From a virus, in IMG/VR virus record IMGVR_UViG_3300013093_000040, positions 1-64,000 of that record: DNA of 64,000 nucleotides; one strand, given 5' to 3'. Made by a program: the position numbers and the translations under genes. Positions 23,452 through 31,307 of the stretch are shown one piece after another. Numbering within the stretch: position 1 is the stretch's first letter; every line of letters begins with the position of its first letter. Under the pieces are notes generated by a model that had not been told where the DNA came from, did no database searches, and saw only the letters and a list, made by a program, of their open reading frames with translations.

Positions 23452-24150
23452 TTAATACCAATAATCAAAATCTTGTTTAAAAAAATCATCATCATTTCTA
23501 TTCAACCAGCAATCGAAAGCCAATTGTATCATGTACCAAACACCCTTATTCTCAAATCTTCTACTAAGAGTAAAAGCCGAAACATTGATGACTTTAAACT
23601 TTCTAGGTTTGATCTTTGAGCTAAGGTGGTAGTCTTCTGCAATTTTATCATCTTCATTAAATCCCCCCAATTTTTTAAATGTTTGAGTTTTAAACATCAT
23701 AAATCCCCCTATGGCGAATGGTTTAGTTTTAGAACTCACCCACTGAATTACATTAAATATTTTATAAATCCAATCGTATTTTCCGTCTAAGGTTTTAAAC
23801 TTACAAGTTACCAAATCATAATCTCCACTCACTATGACCTGTAAACACTTATTTAAGAGTGAATTATCCTTTAAATAAATGTCAGCATCCATAAAAAGAA
23901 TGTAATCAGTTGATACATTTTTTGCACCACTGTTTCTTGCCACAGCGGGTAATCCACCGGGAACCAATGTTATCCTTTCTGAATTAGCTGAAACGTATTT
24001 CTCAAGAATTGATAGAGATTCTTTTTCATAAGAAGAATCAGCAATCACCACTTTAAAATTCAAGTCCTGTTTGAATAACAGATCAAGAACTTCAATTACT
24101 GTGTTACCTTCGTCTTTACACGGAATTACTATGGTAAGTTTGTCATTCAC
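23452..24150 (-). CDS. family 2 glycosyltransferase
   Basis: The 232-residue protein is a canonical GT2: TIVIPCKDEGNTV at the N-terminus, FMDADIYL with the DAD metal motif (about residue 90), and the acceptor-side ED in KIAEDYHLSSK (about 170). The SRR motif follows. It probably adds sugars to a host or phage surface structure. ATATTTATA is three bases upstream of its start. Confidence 0.8.
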   Translation of the reverse strand: MNDKLTIVIPCKDEGNTVIEVLDLLFKQDLNFKVVIADSSYEKESLSILEKYVSANSERITLVPGGLPAVARNSGAKNVSTDYILFMDADIYLKDNSLLNKCLQVIVSGDYDLVTCKFKTLDGKYDWIYKIFNVIQWVSSKTKPFAIGGFMMFKTQTFKKLGGFNEDDKIAEDYHLSSKIKPRKFKVINVSAFTLSRRFENKGVWYMIQLAFDCWLNRNDDDFFKQDFDYWY

Positions 24151-24153
24151 TCA

Positions 24154-24162
24154 TATAAATAT
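24154..24162 (-). promoter_or_regulatory. ATATTTATA element at the 24150 start
   Basis: It is three bases from ATG, too close to be an ordinary -10 box for a transcript with a leader. Confidence 0.4.
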
Positions 24163-24202
24163 CCACTTTTATACGGGAATCTTAATCCTACAACTTACCA
24201 AT

Positions 24203-24460
24203 TTACGTATTTTGTAATAGAGTACTCAGTGCTGAGGCAGTTAGTGTGCCTGTGTGGCGATTTGTTACTACACCCGAAGAATTCACTGATATTATGGTGG
24301 GAATGGAACTAACATTATATTGTTTAGTAACTTCAGGAGAAAGATCTACATCTATGTAACTAACATGCACTCCTAGTGCTTGGGAAACTTTTTCTACTAA
24401 AGGCTTAAAAATTTTGCAAGGGGCGCACCACTGAGCGCCAAAGTACAATACTTGATTCAT
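24203..24460 (-). CDS. thioredoxin
   Basis: The 85-residue protein has the active site GAQWCAPCKIFKPL and the cis-proline in SSIPTII, a compact thioredoxin. It may reduce the phage class I ribonucleotide reductase encoded in this window, whose large subunit ends in a C-x2-C tail. Its ATG overlaps the TGA of the upstream broken gene. Confidence 0.85.
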   Translation of the reverse strand: MNQVLYFGAQWCAPCKIFKPLVEKVSQALGVHVSYIDVDLSPEVTKQYNVSSIPTIISVNSSGVVTNRHTGTLTASALSTLLQNT

Positions 24461-24711
24461 TTTTTAAAAAATTTTATAAAATCCTGTTTTAATTTTTCGG
24501 TAAATATTTCCACTTGCTCTTCGTATCGTTTATTATGAAGTTCCACTGAAACTTAAGGACACCATTGAAATGAAGCTTCTTTAGCTGTAATCTGATTTTC
24601 AGTAACAACCACTCCAGGTTTAACTTTAAATTCAAAATTTCCTTGCACAATCAACTTTCCTTTTTCAACTACTAATCTAGGTATAGTATTACTATTTAGT
24701 CTAGATATCAT
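24457..24711 (-). pseudogene. small gene with an internal TAA, coupled to thioredoxin
   Basis: ATG at 24709-24711 starts MISRLNSNTIPRLVV, reaching SFQWCP and TAA at 24553-24555. The same frame continues VSVELHNKRYEEQVEIF to a TGA that overlaps the thioredoxin start as ATGA. Both halves look well preserved, and Tyr would fit the stop codon. The 84-codon protein is unrecognised. Confidence 0.5.
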
Positions 24712-24733
24712 ATTATTAAATATTTAATTTTTA

Positions 24734-25321
24734 TTAATCCCACCAAGAACTTAAATGTTGTTCCAATATTTTGTACAGAAGTTTGTTACACCTATCCTGA
24801 TTATAAAGTCCTACGTAAAAAGAAAGCGTTTCCAAATCATTAAAATCTTTTTCCGGATATATTTTTTTGATCTTTCTTACTGCACTAGGATATTTTTTGA
24901 GATAACCACTAAAATTCTCGCTCTTCAAATTAATTTTAAGTTCTCTTAAATCATGCATGTCTTCTACCGGAGCGAATTCAATTTCAGAATCTTGGTAATC
25001 ATATTTTTCCATTGAATAGTAATCGCAAAGTTCCCGCTCAATGAGATTGAGCGCAAGCGTCATGTATTTGTTATTAACACTCACTTCTTTATGGCGATTT
25101 TTGCTGACCAGATAATTCCGTTGAAATTCAATCTTTTTTTGAAGTATTTTAAGTATAAAAGAATGATCCCAATTCCGATCACTCCAAATTGTGGGAAACC
25201 ACCCTACTAAATTTTTTATACGCCTCAAAAATTCAATCACTCTCCAATTAATAAAACGTTTCCAAGTTTTTCTTTCCCAAGCTGAATCACTCGGTAGTTT
25301 TAATTTATTATACTGTTTCAT
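24734..25321 (-). CDS. conserved phage protein (WDHSFIL type)
   Basis: The 195-residue protein starts MKQYNKLKLPSDSAWERK and includes IWSDRNWDHSFILKILQKK, a pattern I recall in hypothetical proteins of T4-like phages. It is highly charged and helical. Its start overlaps the upstream gene. The start at 25321 is preferred over a longer frame that runs deep into that gene. Confidence 0.5.
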   Translation of the reverse strand: MKQYNKLKLPSDSAWERKTWKRFINWRVIEFLRRIKNLVGWFPTIWSDRNWDHSFILKILQKKIEFQRNYLVSKNRHKEVSVNNKYMTLALNLIERELCDYYSMEKYDYQDSEIEFAPVEDMHDLRELKINLKSENFSGYLKKYPSAVRKIKKIYPEKDFNDLETLSFYVGLYNQDRCNKLLYKILEQHLSSWWD

Positions 25322-25766
25322 CGTTCTTTGATTTTTTAATGTATTGGTACAAATCCAACAAAGAACCTTCAAAATTTTCCATTATATAAATTAACTCTTG
25401 CCTATCAATGTTAAATGTTCTACGAAAATCAGAATACATTTTTTCGAAAATTTCCTTTTCGTGTTTAAAATAATCTTTGTTTAATCGTCTAATGCGTTCT
25501 AAAAATAATTTTCTTATTTCGTGTTGTTTTGTGGGATCTTTAACTCCTTCCAATTTATCTTCCATCAAATAGAATTCGTGTTCCATTTGATACAAATAAT
25601 CCGAAGGATCGTAATCGCCGTGCTTTATTTTTTCGTAAAGAGGCGTTTTTTTATCCAGCTCTTTTCTAGTTTCGTACCTTCTCCACCAATAGTATGGGTT
25701 ATAACTCTTCTTGGTCAGTCTAGACAATTGGGATTCCAAAAATTCCCTACTACAAAACGCTTGCAT
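25308..25766 (-). CDS. hypothetical charged helical protein
   Basis: The 152-residue protein begins MQAFCSREFLESQLSRL (ATG at 25766; a TTG lies further upstream). It is rich in Lys, Glu and Tyr and predicted helical, with YYWWRRYETRKELDKK near residue 25. No family is recognised. It overlaps the following gene by 14 bases. Confidence 0.45.
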   Translation of the reverse strand: MQAFCSREFLESQLSRLTKKSYNPYYWWRRYETRKELDKKTPLYEKIKHGDYDPSDYLYQMEHEFYLMEDKLEGVKDPTKQHEIRKLFLERIRRLNKDYFKHEKEIFEKMYSDFRRTFNIDRQELIYIMENFEGSLLDLYQYIKKSKNDETV

Positions 25767-25812
25767 AACTTTATTTTTTGTAAAGTACAAAAATTTTCCT
25801 TACCGTAAAAAA

Positions 25813-26454
25813 TTATTTTTCTAGTAGACTATAATGTTTTGGATACAAATGCAAATTAGTTATGAAAAAATGCATTTGACCGATACTATGACCAGTCTTT
25901 TCAGAAATTAATTCCATCAATTTTGCAAAACAATACTGGTCATTTCCGAATCCGTACCAAAGATCTATTGATCTTGAGAATACGGTTAAATTTAATAAAT
26001 TGTTCTTTATATAAAAATTTAAAACTACATTACACGGGGTATCGTACTTGTAAATGTCTAATTCATGAAGCAAATAATGAACAATTATTGCACGTCTGGT
26101 ATCTGGATTTTGTTTTAAATCAGTAATTACTCTATTCAATTGGTTATTATAATTCCAGAAGCTTCCATAATTGCTCACTACGTTTGTGGTACCCGGAATC
26201 ATCATATTTTTCCAAATTTTGGCATGCTCTGAAATTTCCTTTGCATCTCTATTGCCGGTCATGTACCAATCGAATTCGAAATTTGCATAATCCGCATTGA
26301 ATTTTCTAATTGGAGTGGTTATAATTTTATCACTTGGATCAGATAAAGAAAACGAACAGTTAAATAATGCTTTTGTTCCCGCAAAATCTTCTCCAAAATC
26401 CGCTACTTTTTTATACAGTGATTCGAACGCATTTGTTGCGTTTTTATAGATCAT
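25813..26454 (-). CDS. dCMP hydroxymethylase-like (thymidylate synthase superfamily)
   Basis: The 213-residue protein belongs to the thymidylate synthase fold: NPDTRRAIIVHY (Arg pair), DTPCNVVLNFYI (nucleophile Cys141) and NLHLYPKHYSLL. In RSIDLWYGFGNDQYC, Asp172 stands where thymidylate synthases have the Asn that selects dUMP. T4 dCMP hydroxymethylase has the same GF-x-ND. It probably makes hydroxymethyl-dCMP for modified DNA. It follows the dCMP deaminase gene and is 11 bases overlapped with it. A dUMP hydroxymethylase cannot be excluded. Confidence 0.7.
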   Translation of the reverse strand: MIYKNATNAFESLYKKVADFGEDFAGTKALFNCSFSLSDPSDKIITTPIRKFNADYANFEFDWYMTGNRDAKEISEHAKIWKNMMIPGTTNVVSNYGSFWNYNNQLNRVITDLKQNPDTRRAIIVHYLLHELDIYKYDTPCNVVLNFYIKNNLLNLTVFSRSIDLWYGFGNDQYCFAKLMELISEKTGHSIGQMHFFITNLHLYPKHYSLLEK

Positions 26455-26947
26455 ACTTTTCTACTTTTACAAATTGAGATAAAAATTCAATACTACCGTT
26501 ATCACGTTTAAATAATTCAGAATAAACCACCCTTATTATTCCTGATTGAATTATTAATTTGGCACAATCTATGCATGGGGATAATGTGGAATAAAGAGTA
26601 GATCCTTGAACTGCAATTCCTGATTTGGTGGCTTTTAGTATGGCGTTAGATTCTCCGTGAAGAACGTGAGGTTTTGTCACTAGTTTATATCTACCGAAAT
26701 CATCCACCAAAGGCCAATCCTCCATAGTTTTTTCTGGGTGTAACGAGTTATCCGAAGCTTCGTACATGTAAGCCTTTTCTTCGCAATCATTGTCCATGCC
26801 ATGAGGAGCTCCGTTGTACCCCATGCTCAAAATATTTTCATCTTTTACTAGTATGGATCCTACTTTAACCCTAACGCAATAGGACAGCGTTGATATTTCT
26901 TTTGCGATGTTTAAGTAAACACCATCAAGTCTTTGCTGCTTATTCAT
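26444..26947 (-). CDS. dCMP deaminase
   Basis: The 167-residue protein carries the zinc deaminase motifs HGESNAILKA (about residue 98) and SPCIDCAKLIIQSGI (about 122), as in T4 dCMP deaminase. It converts dCMP to dUMP for dTTP synthesis. It is next to the dCMP hydroxymethylase-like gene, sharing the same substrate, and overlaps MazG by eight bases. Confidence 0.85.
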   Translation of the reverse strand: MNKQQRLDGVYLNIAKEISTLSYCVRVKVGSILVKDENILSMGYNGAPHGMDNDCEEKAYMYEASDNSLHPEKTMEDWPLVDDFGRYKLVTKPHVLHGESNAILKATKSGIAVQGSTLYSTLSPCIDCAKLIIQSGIIRVVYSELFKRDNGSIEFLSQFVKVEKYDL

Positions 26948-27242
26948 CTTTTTTAAATGTTCCGTTTTCCATTTTTCCCTTCCTTTTCGCTATGACCGCG
27001 TAAGCCGAGTTTATGCAATTTTCTATGTTATAGCCTTTGAGTTTGGCCAAATTAGTCAAAACCACTACGCAATCCCCAATGGCATCTACGAACTCTTCTT
27101 CATTTTGCTTTAAAATGGATTCAGCTAGCTCTCCCATTTCCTCCATTAATTTTACGTACTGAGTTTTTGAATCACCCTTGGAATAAATTCCTTTGTCTTC
27201 AGCCCAATCTCTTATGGGTTGAAATTCATTTTTTAAATTCAT
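26940..27242 (-). CDS. MazG-like nucleotide pyrophosphohydrolase
   Basis: The 100-residue protein has the MazG core: KLMEEMGELAESIL (E-E-x-x-E) and EEFVDAIGDCVVVLTNL (E-x2-D). It would hydrolyse NTPs or dNTPs, perhaps unmodified dCTP or (p)ppGpp. It overlaps the neighbours on both sides in a nucleotide operon. Confidence 0.8.
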   Translation of the reverse strand: MNLKNEFQPIRDWAEDKGIYSKGDSKTQYVKLMEEMGELAESILKQNEEEFVDAIGDCVVVLTNLAKLKGYNIENCINSAYAVIAKRKGKMENGTFKKDE

Positions 27243-27793
27243 ATTATTTCCTCTATTATTTTTAATTTTAATGCTTCTTCTGAATCAATGTACCAATCTT
27301 TTTTAGCGTCGTAACACCTTCTAAGTTGATCTTGGGTAATTTCAGTTTTTTTCAAAACATAATCCTCCATGATCTTTTGTATTCTAACTGTTTCAACCAA
27401 ATCGTCTTGCGTGTCTTTAACCTTTCCATGAAAACCAGTGGAAACTTGGTGGTACATAAAAGTGGATTGCGGATAACAAAATCTCTTATGACCGCTTATT
27501 GATATCCAAAACGCAGCGCTCATTGCGCAGCCAACAACTATGGTGTGAATTGGAATTTTAGATCGATCTATCACACTTACTAATCCCATAGCGGAATAAG
27601 CCTCTCCACCGTAAGAGTCAATGTACAATTGAATGGGTTTTGGTGCATAAATCAAATCACTAACTTTCGCAAGTTTCATAAGTTGATTATCGTCCTGAGT
27701 TATGTCCAATATTTCTTTAATAATCGCATTAACGCTATCCTGATCCACTTGCTTGGCCAAGTGTAAAATTCTATTTTTTGGTTTTAGCTCCAT
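27239..27793 (-). CDS. ClpP-like serine protease
   Basis: The 184-residue protein shows the ClpP triad: Ser92 in GCAMSAAFWI, His115 in FMYHQVS and Asp166 in KKDWYID, plus IDSYGGEAYSAMGLVSVI. It is near the normal ClpP length. It may form a peptidase with the host ClpX/ClpA or act in head maturation. It sits in a nucleotide operon between MazG and a methyltransferase. Confidence 0.8.
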   Translation of the reverse strand: MELKPKNRILHLAKQVDQDSVNAIIKEILDITQDDNQLMKLAKVSDLIYAPKPIQLYIDSYGGEAYSAMGLVSVIDRSKIPIHTIVVGCAMSAAFWISISGHKRFCYPQSTFMYHQVSTGFHGKVKDTQDDLVETVRIQKIMEDYVLKKTEITQDQLRRCYDAKKDWYIDSEEALKLKIIEEII

Positions 27794-28296
27794 ATTTTAA
27801 TGTGAATTTTTGTGTTGGGCAAGTAAAAATCTTTGTTATTAAATTCTTTCATGAATCTGTCTAAATTTAGTCCAGCGTAAGTAAAACACTGACCCCTAGA
27901 TCCGGAATTAAGAACCTTTTTTTCATTTGTTATAAATTTTATTCTCCCTATCGTAAAAGCTTGATAGTATTTTGTTAGGGGTAAATTCCACTTAGTGTCA
28001 GTTCCCTGATTTGTTAAACAAATGAATTCTTTTACGTTTCCAGATTCGTATTCACTAATCAACTTGTTAGTGAATTTATTAATCAATTTACTCGAATATG
28101 GCGGATTTAAAAAACAATTTTTACAAGTCCACGATTTTGTTAAACTATTGTCCTCTTTTGTGTAAAATGTTTTAGCACCTATCCAGGAATTTGATATGAT
28201 ATTAGAAGCAGGATCCAAATCTATAGATTCTCCAAAAACCCTTTTTACTTTTTCTATTATGTATTCGGGTGTATACCACTCATCATTTTTGTTCAT
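27784..28296 (-). CDS. phage N6-adenine DNA methyltransferase
   Basis: The 170-residue protein begins NDEWYTPEYII, includes IDLDPASN and FLNPPYSSKL (the NPPY catalytic motif, about residue 74), the pattern of phage Dam-type methyltransferases. It methylates adenine in phage DNA, perhaps for protection from restriction. It overlaps the ClpP gene by ten bases. Confidence 0.8.
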   Translation of the reverse strand: MNKNDEWYTPEYIIEKVKRVFGESIDLDPASNIISNSWIGAKTFYTKEDNSLTKSWTCKNCFLNPPYSSKLINKFTNKLISEYESGNVKEFICLTNQGTDTKWNLPLTKYYQAFTIGRIKFITNEKKVLNSGSRGQCFTYAGLNLDRFMKEFNNKDFYLPNTKIHIKIWS

Positions 28297-28465
28297 CGAC
28301 TATGCCTTCTGTTTTAAAAAATATTGCCATGTGAGCCACTTCTCCAGTAGGGGAACCGTCCTTATTAATTATTTCCACTGTGTTATAATAATAACAAGTT
28401 TTATATCCCTCGGCTTCTTTTTCCGCTAAAAGATCAAAACTAGCTTCCCTAAGAAAAGAAAATAT
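28283..28465 (-). CDS. small protein with no canonical start codon
   Basis: The frame is open from the previous stop (28481) to TGA at 28283-28285 but has no ATG, GTG or TTG until near its end. ATA at 28463-28465 followed by FSFLREASFDLLAEK is the best candidate. The peptide has EGYKTCYYYNTVEIINKDG and GEVAHMAIFFKTEG. It overlaps the methyltransferase start. It is unrecognised. Confidence 0.4.
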   Translation of the reverse strand: MFSFLREASFDLLAEKEAEGYKTCYYYNTVEIINKDGSPTGEVAHMAIFFKTEGIVDEQK

Positions 28466-28480
28466 AATGAATGGAATTGT

Positions 28481-28561
28481 TTACACTTTGCCTGTCTCTT
28501 CATCCAACCATCTGTGATGTCCGTGATGATCATTTACTAGTATTACTTTAATTGTTTTCGT
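28481..28561 (-). CDS. 26-residue protein with an apparent ACG start
   Basis: ACG at 28559-28561 begins KTIKVILVNDHHGHHRWL and the frame ends DEETGKV with TAA at 28481. The upstream gene overlaps its start (TACGAAAACAATTAA). Changing ACG to ATG would give a normal start while only making the overlapping Tyr codon synonymous. It may chelate metal through its histidines. Confidence 0.35.
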   Translation of the reverse strand, partial: TKTIKVILVNDHHGHHRWLDEETGKV

Positions 28562-28772
28562 ATTTTCCTGTACCGTTACAAAATTCGCAAATTCTCAAAG
28601 AAGCATTCTTTGGATCCACCCAACCACCAGCACCGTTACAAGCCCAACAAACTCCTAAGGCCTTTTTCAGTAAAAAGAAAACAACAATTAAAAGAGCAAG
28701 GGCAGCAGATATTAAAGTTATGATTTTTAAAAATTTAATTTGTTCACTTGATAATTTTGGACTCTTTAACGT
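28548..28772 (-). CDS. membrane protein with a DnaJ-like zinc finger, apparent ACG start
   Basis: The frame encodes a transmembrane segment (IITLISAALALLIVVFFLL) followed by two C-x2-C-x-G-x-G motifs, CWACNGAGG and CEFCNGTGK, like one DnaJ-type zinc finger. No ATG precedes the membrane segment; ACG at 28770-28772 is the plausible start (LKSPKLSSEQIKFLK). It overlaps the neighbour upstream. Function is unknown. Confidence 0.5.
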   Translation of the reverse strand, partial: TLKSPKLSSEQIKFLKIITLISAALALLIVVFFLLKKALGVCWACNGAGGWVDPKNASLRICEFCNGTGKYENN

Positions 28773-28911
28773 TATTAACTTTTATCCAACGAATTACCTC
28801 AAGCATTCCGTGATAGTAAGAAGCATCGGTCAGTTCTATATCCTTTAAAACTTCTTTTTCTAAATCGTTTATGTCCTTCCAATTAAGAACTACGCAATCT
28901 TTTGATTCCAT
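28744..28911 (-). CDS. 55-residue hypothetical protein
   Basis: ATG at 28911, overlapping the upstream stop as TAATG, begins MESKDCVVLNWKDINDLEKE. It is charged and helical, with YYHGMLEVIRWIKVNN near the end. It is a plausible small phage gene in a tightly packed run, not recognised. Confidence 0.45.
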   Translation of the reverse strand: MESKDCVVLNWKDINDLEKEVLKDIELTDASYYHGMLEVIRWIKVNNVKESKIIK

Positions 28912-29162
28912 TATTTTAATATTTTATCTGAATGTTCGAGCTGTCTTTGTTTTTCTCCTATCTTTTTCCTTCTCTCCAATTTTTTGGAAACTGAGATTTC
29001 TTTCTTCTCTATTTCCTCTTCTTGTTTCTCAGTAATGTTCCTTGAAACTGTCTTCCACTCAGATTTTGGAACGAATTCCCATCTACTTCCCACCATTTGA
29101 TTTACTTGCTGATCGGTGACTCTAACGATTTCGTTAGTCTCCCTGTTTTTGATACACTTCAT
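28911..29162 (-). CDS. small charged hypothetical protein
   Basis: The 83-residue protein starts MKCIKNRETNEIVRVTDQQ and includes VGSRWEFVPKSEWK, after which it becomes a lysine/glutamate-rich helix. It overlaps the upstream gene by 29 bases. No function can be assigned. Confidence 0.45.
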   Translation of the reverse strand: MKCIKNRETNEIVRVTDQQVNQMVGSRWEFVPKSEWKTVSRNITEKQEEEIEKKEISVSKKLERRKKIGEKQRQLEHSDKILK

Positions 29163-29457
29163 TGGTTGTTTCCTCCGTGTTTTGTTTTAAATTTGAATAA
29201 TACTTGTCCAAAGATGCCATGTAGGCCATGGCGTCCAAATAATTGTCCTTTCTGTAATTCCAGGAAGCTCTGGACAGCTTAAGAGCTATCAATACGTTGT
29301 AGACATCGACAGTGGATATGTCCTTCTTGGAGAGCTCAGATGCAATCCTGGCAGTTTGTTCCATACCCTCTTCAAATGGACCGTAAAGCCTTTCCTTTTC
29401 TTCCGCTCTTTCGAAAACTATGTTGTGCGCCTGTTGTAGTATACTTTTTTCTTCCAT
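29134..29457 (-). CDS. DUF6378-like helical phage protein
   Basis: The 107-residue protein has ERLYGPFEEGMEQTARIAS and IALKLSRASWNYRKDNYLD followed by AMAYMASL. This is the pattern I recall for small phage proteins of DUF6378, related to nucleotide-modification-associated helical domains. It lies upstream of the nucleotide operon genes and may serve in dNTP metabolism (inference). Confidence 0.5.
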   Translation of the reverse strand: MEEKSILQQAHNIVFERAEEKERLYGPFEEGMEQTARIASELSKKDISTVDVYNVLIALKLSRASWNYRKDNYLDAMAYMASLDKYYSNLKQNTEETTNEVYQKQGD

Positions 29458-29460
29458 TTT

Positions 29461-29667
29461 TTAATTAAGGGATTTTATAGCATGAATCCTTAAGATTGGG
29501 TACCAAATATTTTTACACACTTTATCAAATTCATCAAAGCATATAAATCTAACCATGGGACCTTCAAAAATAACCTTAGCTCTTTCTACAAGAAAATGTT
29601 CAGGACTGTCGATAAATAATATACTAAAATCTGATTTTTTTAATTGTTTTTCTTTTTCAGTTGACAT
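29461..29667 (-). CDS. small hypothetical protein
   Basis: The start at 29667 gives 68 residues beginning MSTEKEKQLKKSDFSILF and containing EHFLVERAKVIFEGPMVRFI. A longer frame would overlap the next gene. It is unrecognised. Confidence 0.4.
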   Translation of the reverse strand: MSTEKEKQLKKSDFSILFIDSPEHFLVERAKVIFEGPMVRFICFDEFDKVCKNIWYPILRIHAIKSLN

Positions 29668-29678
29668 ATTTTTATTTT

Positions 29679-30587
29679 TTATGATCTTTCTAAATCTCTC
29701 ATATCGCCCCACTCTCTTTTAGAATCCACGCTTTTCATGTCAATTTCAACCACCCTCTTTTCTATTTGTGCGTCTGCTCCTACGTTTATGAAGTACGCTC
29801 CCGGTTTGGCTCTCTCTTTAAAGACTTCAAACGCTTTTGCATCGTAGGTGGCCGTTGTAGGAAACGGTGGTAATTTTTCAGGTTTTACCGGTTTCAAAAA
29901 CGGAACTGTCGCACTTTCCACTATAGCCCTTCCGATCTCTCCGCTCTTTAAATTTCTTGCTACCGCGATGCCGTAAGGAATGGCGTTCGGCCAGCCAATT
30001 TCAAGTCCACGTATCATGGTACCCGTAGAAACTGCGCACCAAAATTCCGGTGGTTCTTTTAGTCCGTGGGCAAAGTTAACTATTCCAGCTGTAACAGCAG
30101 GAATTCCAGAAAGCCCAAAGTTCAAGTATTGAGCTCCGTGTTTTTCCGCCCACCTTTTTGCGTAAATGTTTATAGTTGGCATCGCGGGAGTTTTAACGAA
30201 CCTGAGTTCGGCTCCGTAGGCTATTACCACCGCCTGGTGCTTTGACACTTCCTTTGAAGCCGGAGCAAAAAATACGGCTTTCTTACCGTATAATTGCGCC
30301 AAATTTGCGATTGCTTCAGGTGCGTGACCTACCCTTGGCGCCACGTAAACAAATGTATCCAGTGGACACTCTGCTATCACTTTTTCGGCAGCAAACGCTT
30401 TAAATCCGGCGAGAGATTTATCGCATCGAATTATAAATTTGTCCTCAAATGGTTCAACCACCGGGGGTGGCATTTTTGATTTAAACCCGTGACCATACAT
30501 TTTTAAATAATACTTCTTTGCCTCGTGATAGTCCATTCCTTCTGGAAGGTCTTTATTTGAAGTATCCGTCGTAATTTCAAATCTCAT
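29679..30587 (-). CDS. PLP-dependent enzyme fold, ACC deaminase/TrpB-like, possible base-modification role
   Basis: The 302-residue protein resembles fold-type II PLP enzymes: IIRCDKSLAGFKAFAAEKVI (probable PLP Lys in GFKAF), VYVAPRVGHAPEAIANLAQL, AVVIAYGAELRFVK and a glycine-rich loop AVSTGTMIRGLEIGWP. I recall similar phage proteins in DNA base hypermodification clusters. It neighbours the GDSH-motif gene and lies near the dCMP hydroxymethylase-like gene. The reaction is not known. Confidence 0.55.
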   Translation of the reverse strand: MRFEITTDTSNKDLPEGMDYHEAKKYYLKMYGHGFKSKMPPPVVEPFEDKFIIRCDKSLAGFKAFAAEKVIAECPLDTFVYVAPRVGHAPEAIANLAQLYGKKAVFFAPASKEVSKHQAVVIAYGAELRFVKTPAMPTINIYAKRWAEKHGAQYLNFGLSGIPAVTAGIVNFAHGLKEPPEFWCAVSTGTMIRGLEIGWPNAIPYGIAVARNLKSGEIGRAIVESATVPFLKPVKPEKLPPFPTTATYDAKAFEVFKERAKPGAYFINVGADAQIEKRVVEIDMKSVDSKREWGDMRDLERS

Positions 30588-30596
30588 ATTTTTTAT

Positions 30597-31280
30597 TTAA
30601 AAACAGATAGTATTATTATTTTTATTTTTACAATTTTCAAAATGCCATTGTTTCATTTGATTTATCGCCCCTTCTTTATCACAATAAGGACAGCATACTT
30701 TCTTTCTGTTTAGCGCTTTATATTTCATTTTTTTCTGAACATCTAATCTTTTAGCTGGATTATTTATACTTAGCCCTCTAAGTCTTCTAGATTCTCTTAA
30801 ATCGTCTGAAATATTTTTAGCTTTTTCACTCATTATTTTTTTAGTTTCTAATGAATGTTTTTTTCCTCTGTGAATTTTAGACATGCGATCTTTCATTTCG
30901 TCTGACCAAAATTTATTTTTCATATAGCTAGAATGTAAAATAGAACTTTTTATTTTGGCGTATTCGATTATTCTACTACTAGGCACATATCTAACTTGAT
31001 TTTTATCTTTTACACTGCACAACATGCTAAATGCTTTTGCTAACTTATAATTCTCAGGATAAATTTCATGTAATAGCCAATGGCATAAAAAATGTTCTCT
31101 AGCGGTTAATAAAGCTATATTTGAATGATCGTATTGAGTAGGCCATCCTGTTCCTCCTAAACATTTTGGAACTATATGATGACCTTCATAATACTCTCCA
31201 AGTTTTTTTTTATTTTTTCTAATATTTAATTCGTTCTTTGCTCTTTTACAAATATCTTCGTAGATTTTTTTATAATTCAT
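30597..31280 (-). CDS. HNH homing endonuclease with NUMOD3 and zinc finger
   Basis: The 227-residue protein has the HNH core GHHIVPKCLGGTG...NIALLTAREHFLCHWLL (residues 33-72), a NUMOD3-like HRGKKHSLETKKIMSEKAK block and a C-terminal finger CPYCDKEGAINQMKQWHFEN. It is free-standing between two probable DNA-modification genes. It is AT-rich and likely selfish. Confidence 0.8.
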   Translation of the reverse strand: MNYKKIYEDICKRAKNELNIRKNKKKLGEYYEGHHIVPKCLGGTGWPTQYDHSNIALLTAREHFLCHWLLHEIYPENYKLAKAFSMLCSVKDKNQVRYVPSSRIIEYAKIKSSILHSSYMKNKFWSDEMKDRMSKIHRGKKHSLETKKIMSEKAKNISDDLRESRRLRGLSINNPAKRLDVQKKMKYKALNRKKVCCPYCDKEGAINQMKQWHFENCKNKNNNTICF

Positions 31281-31295
31281 AGTTATTTCATATAC

Positions 31296-31304
31296 TATAA
31301 ATAT
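31296..31304 (-). promoter_or_regulatory. ATATTTATA element upstream of the HNH gene
   Basis: It lies 15 bases before ATG 31280. Confidence 0.45.
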
Positions 31305-31307
31305 TCA

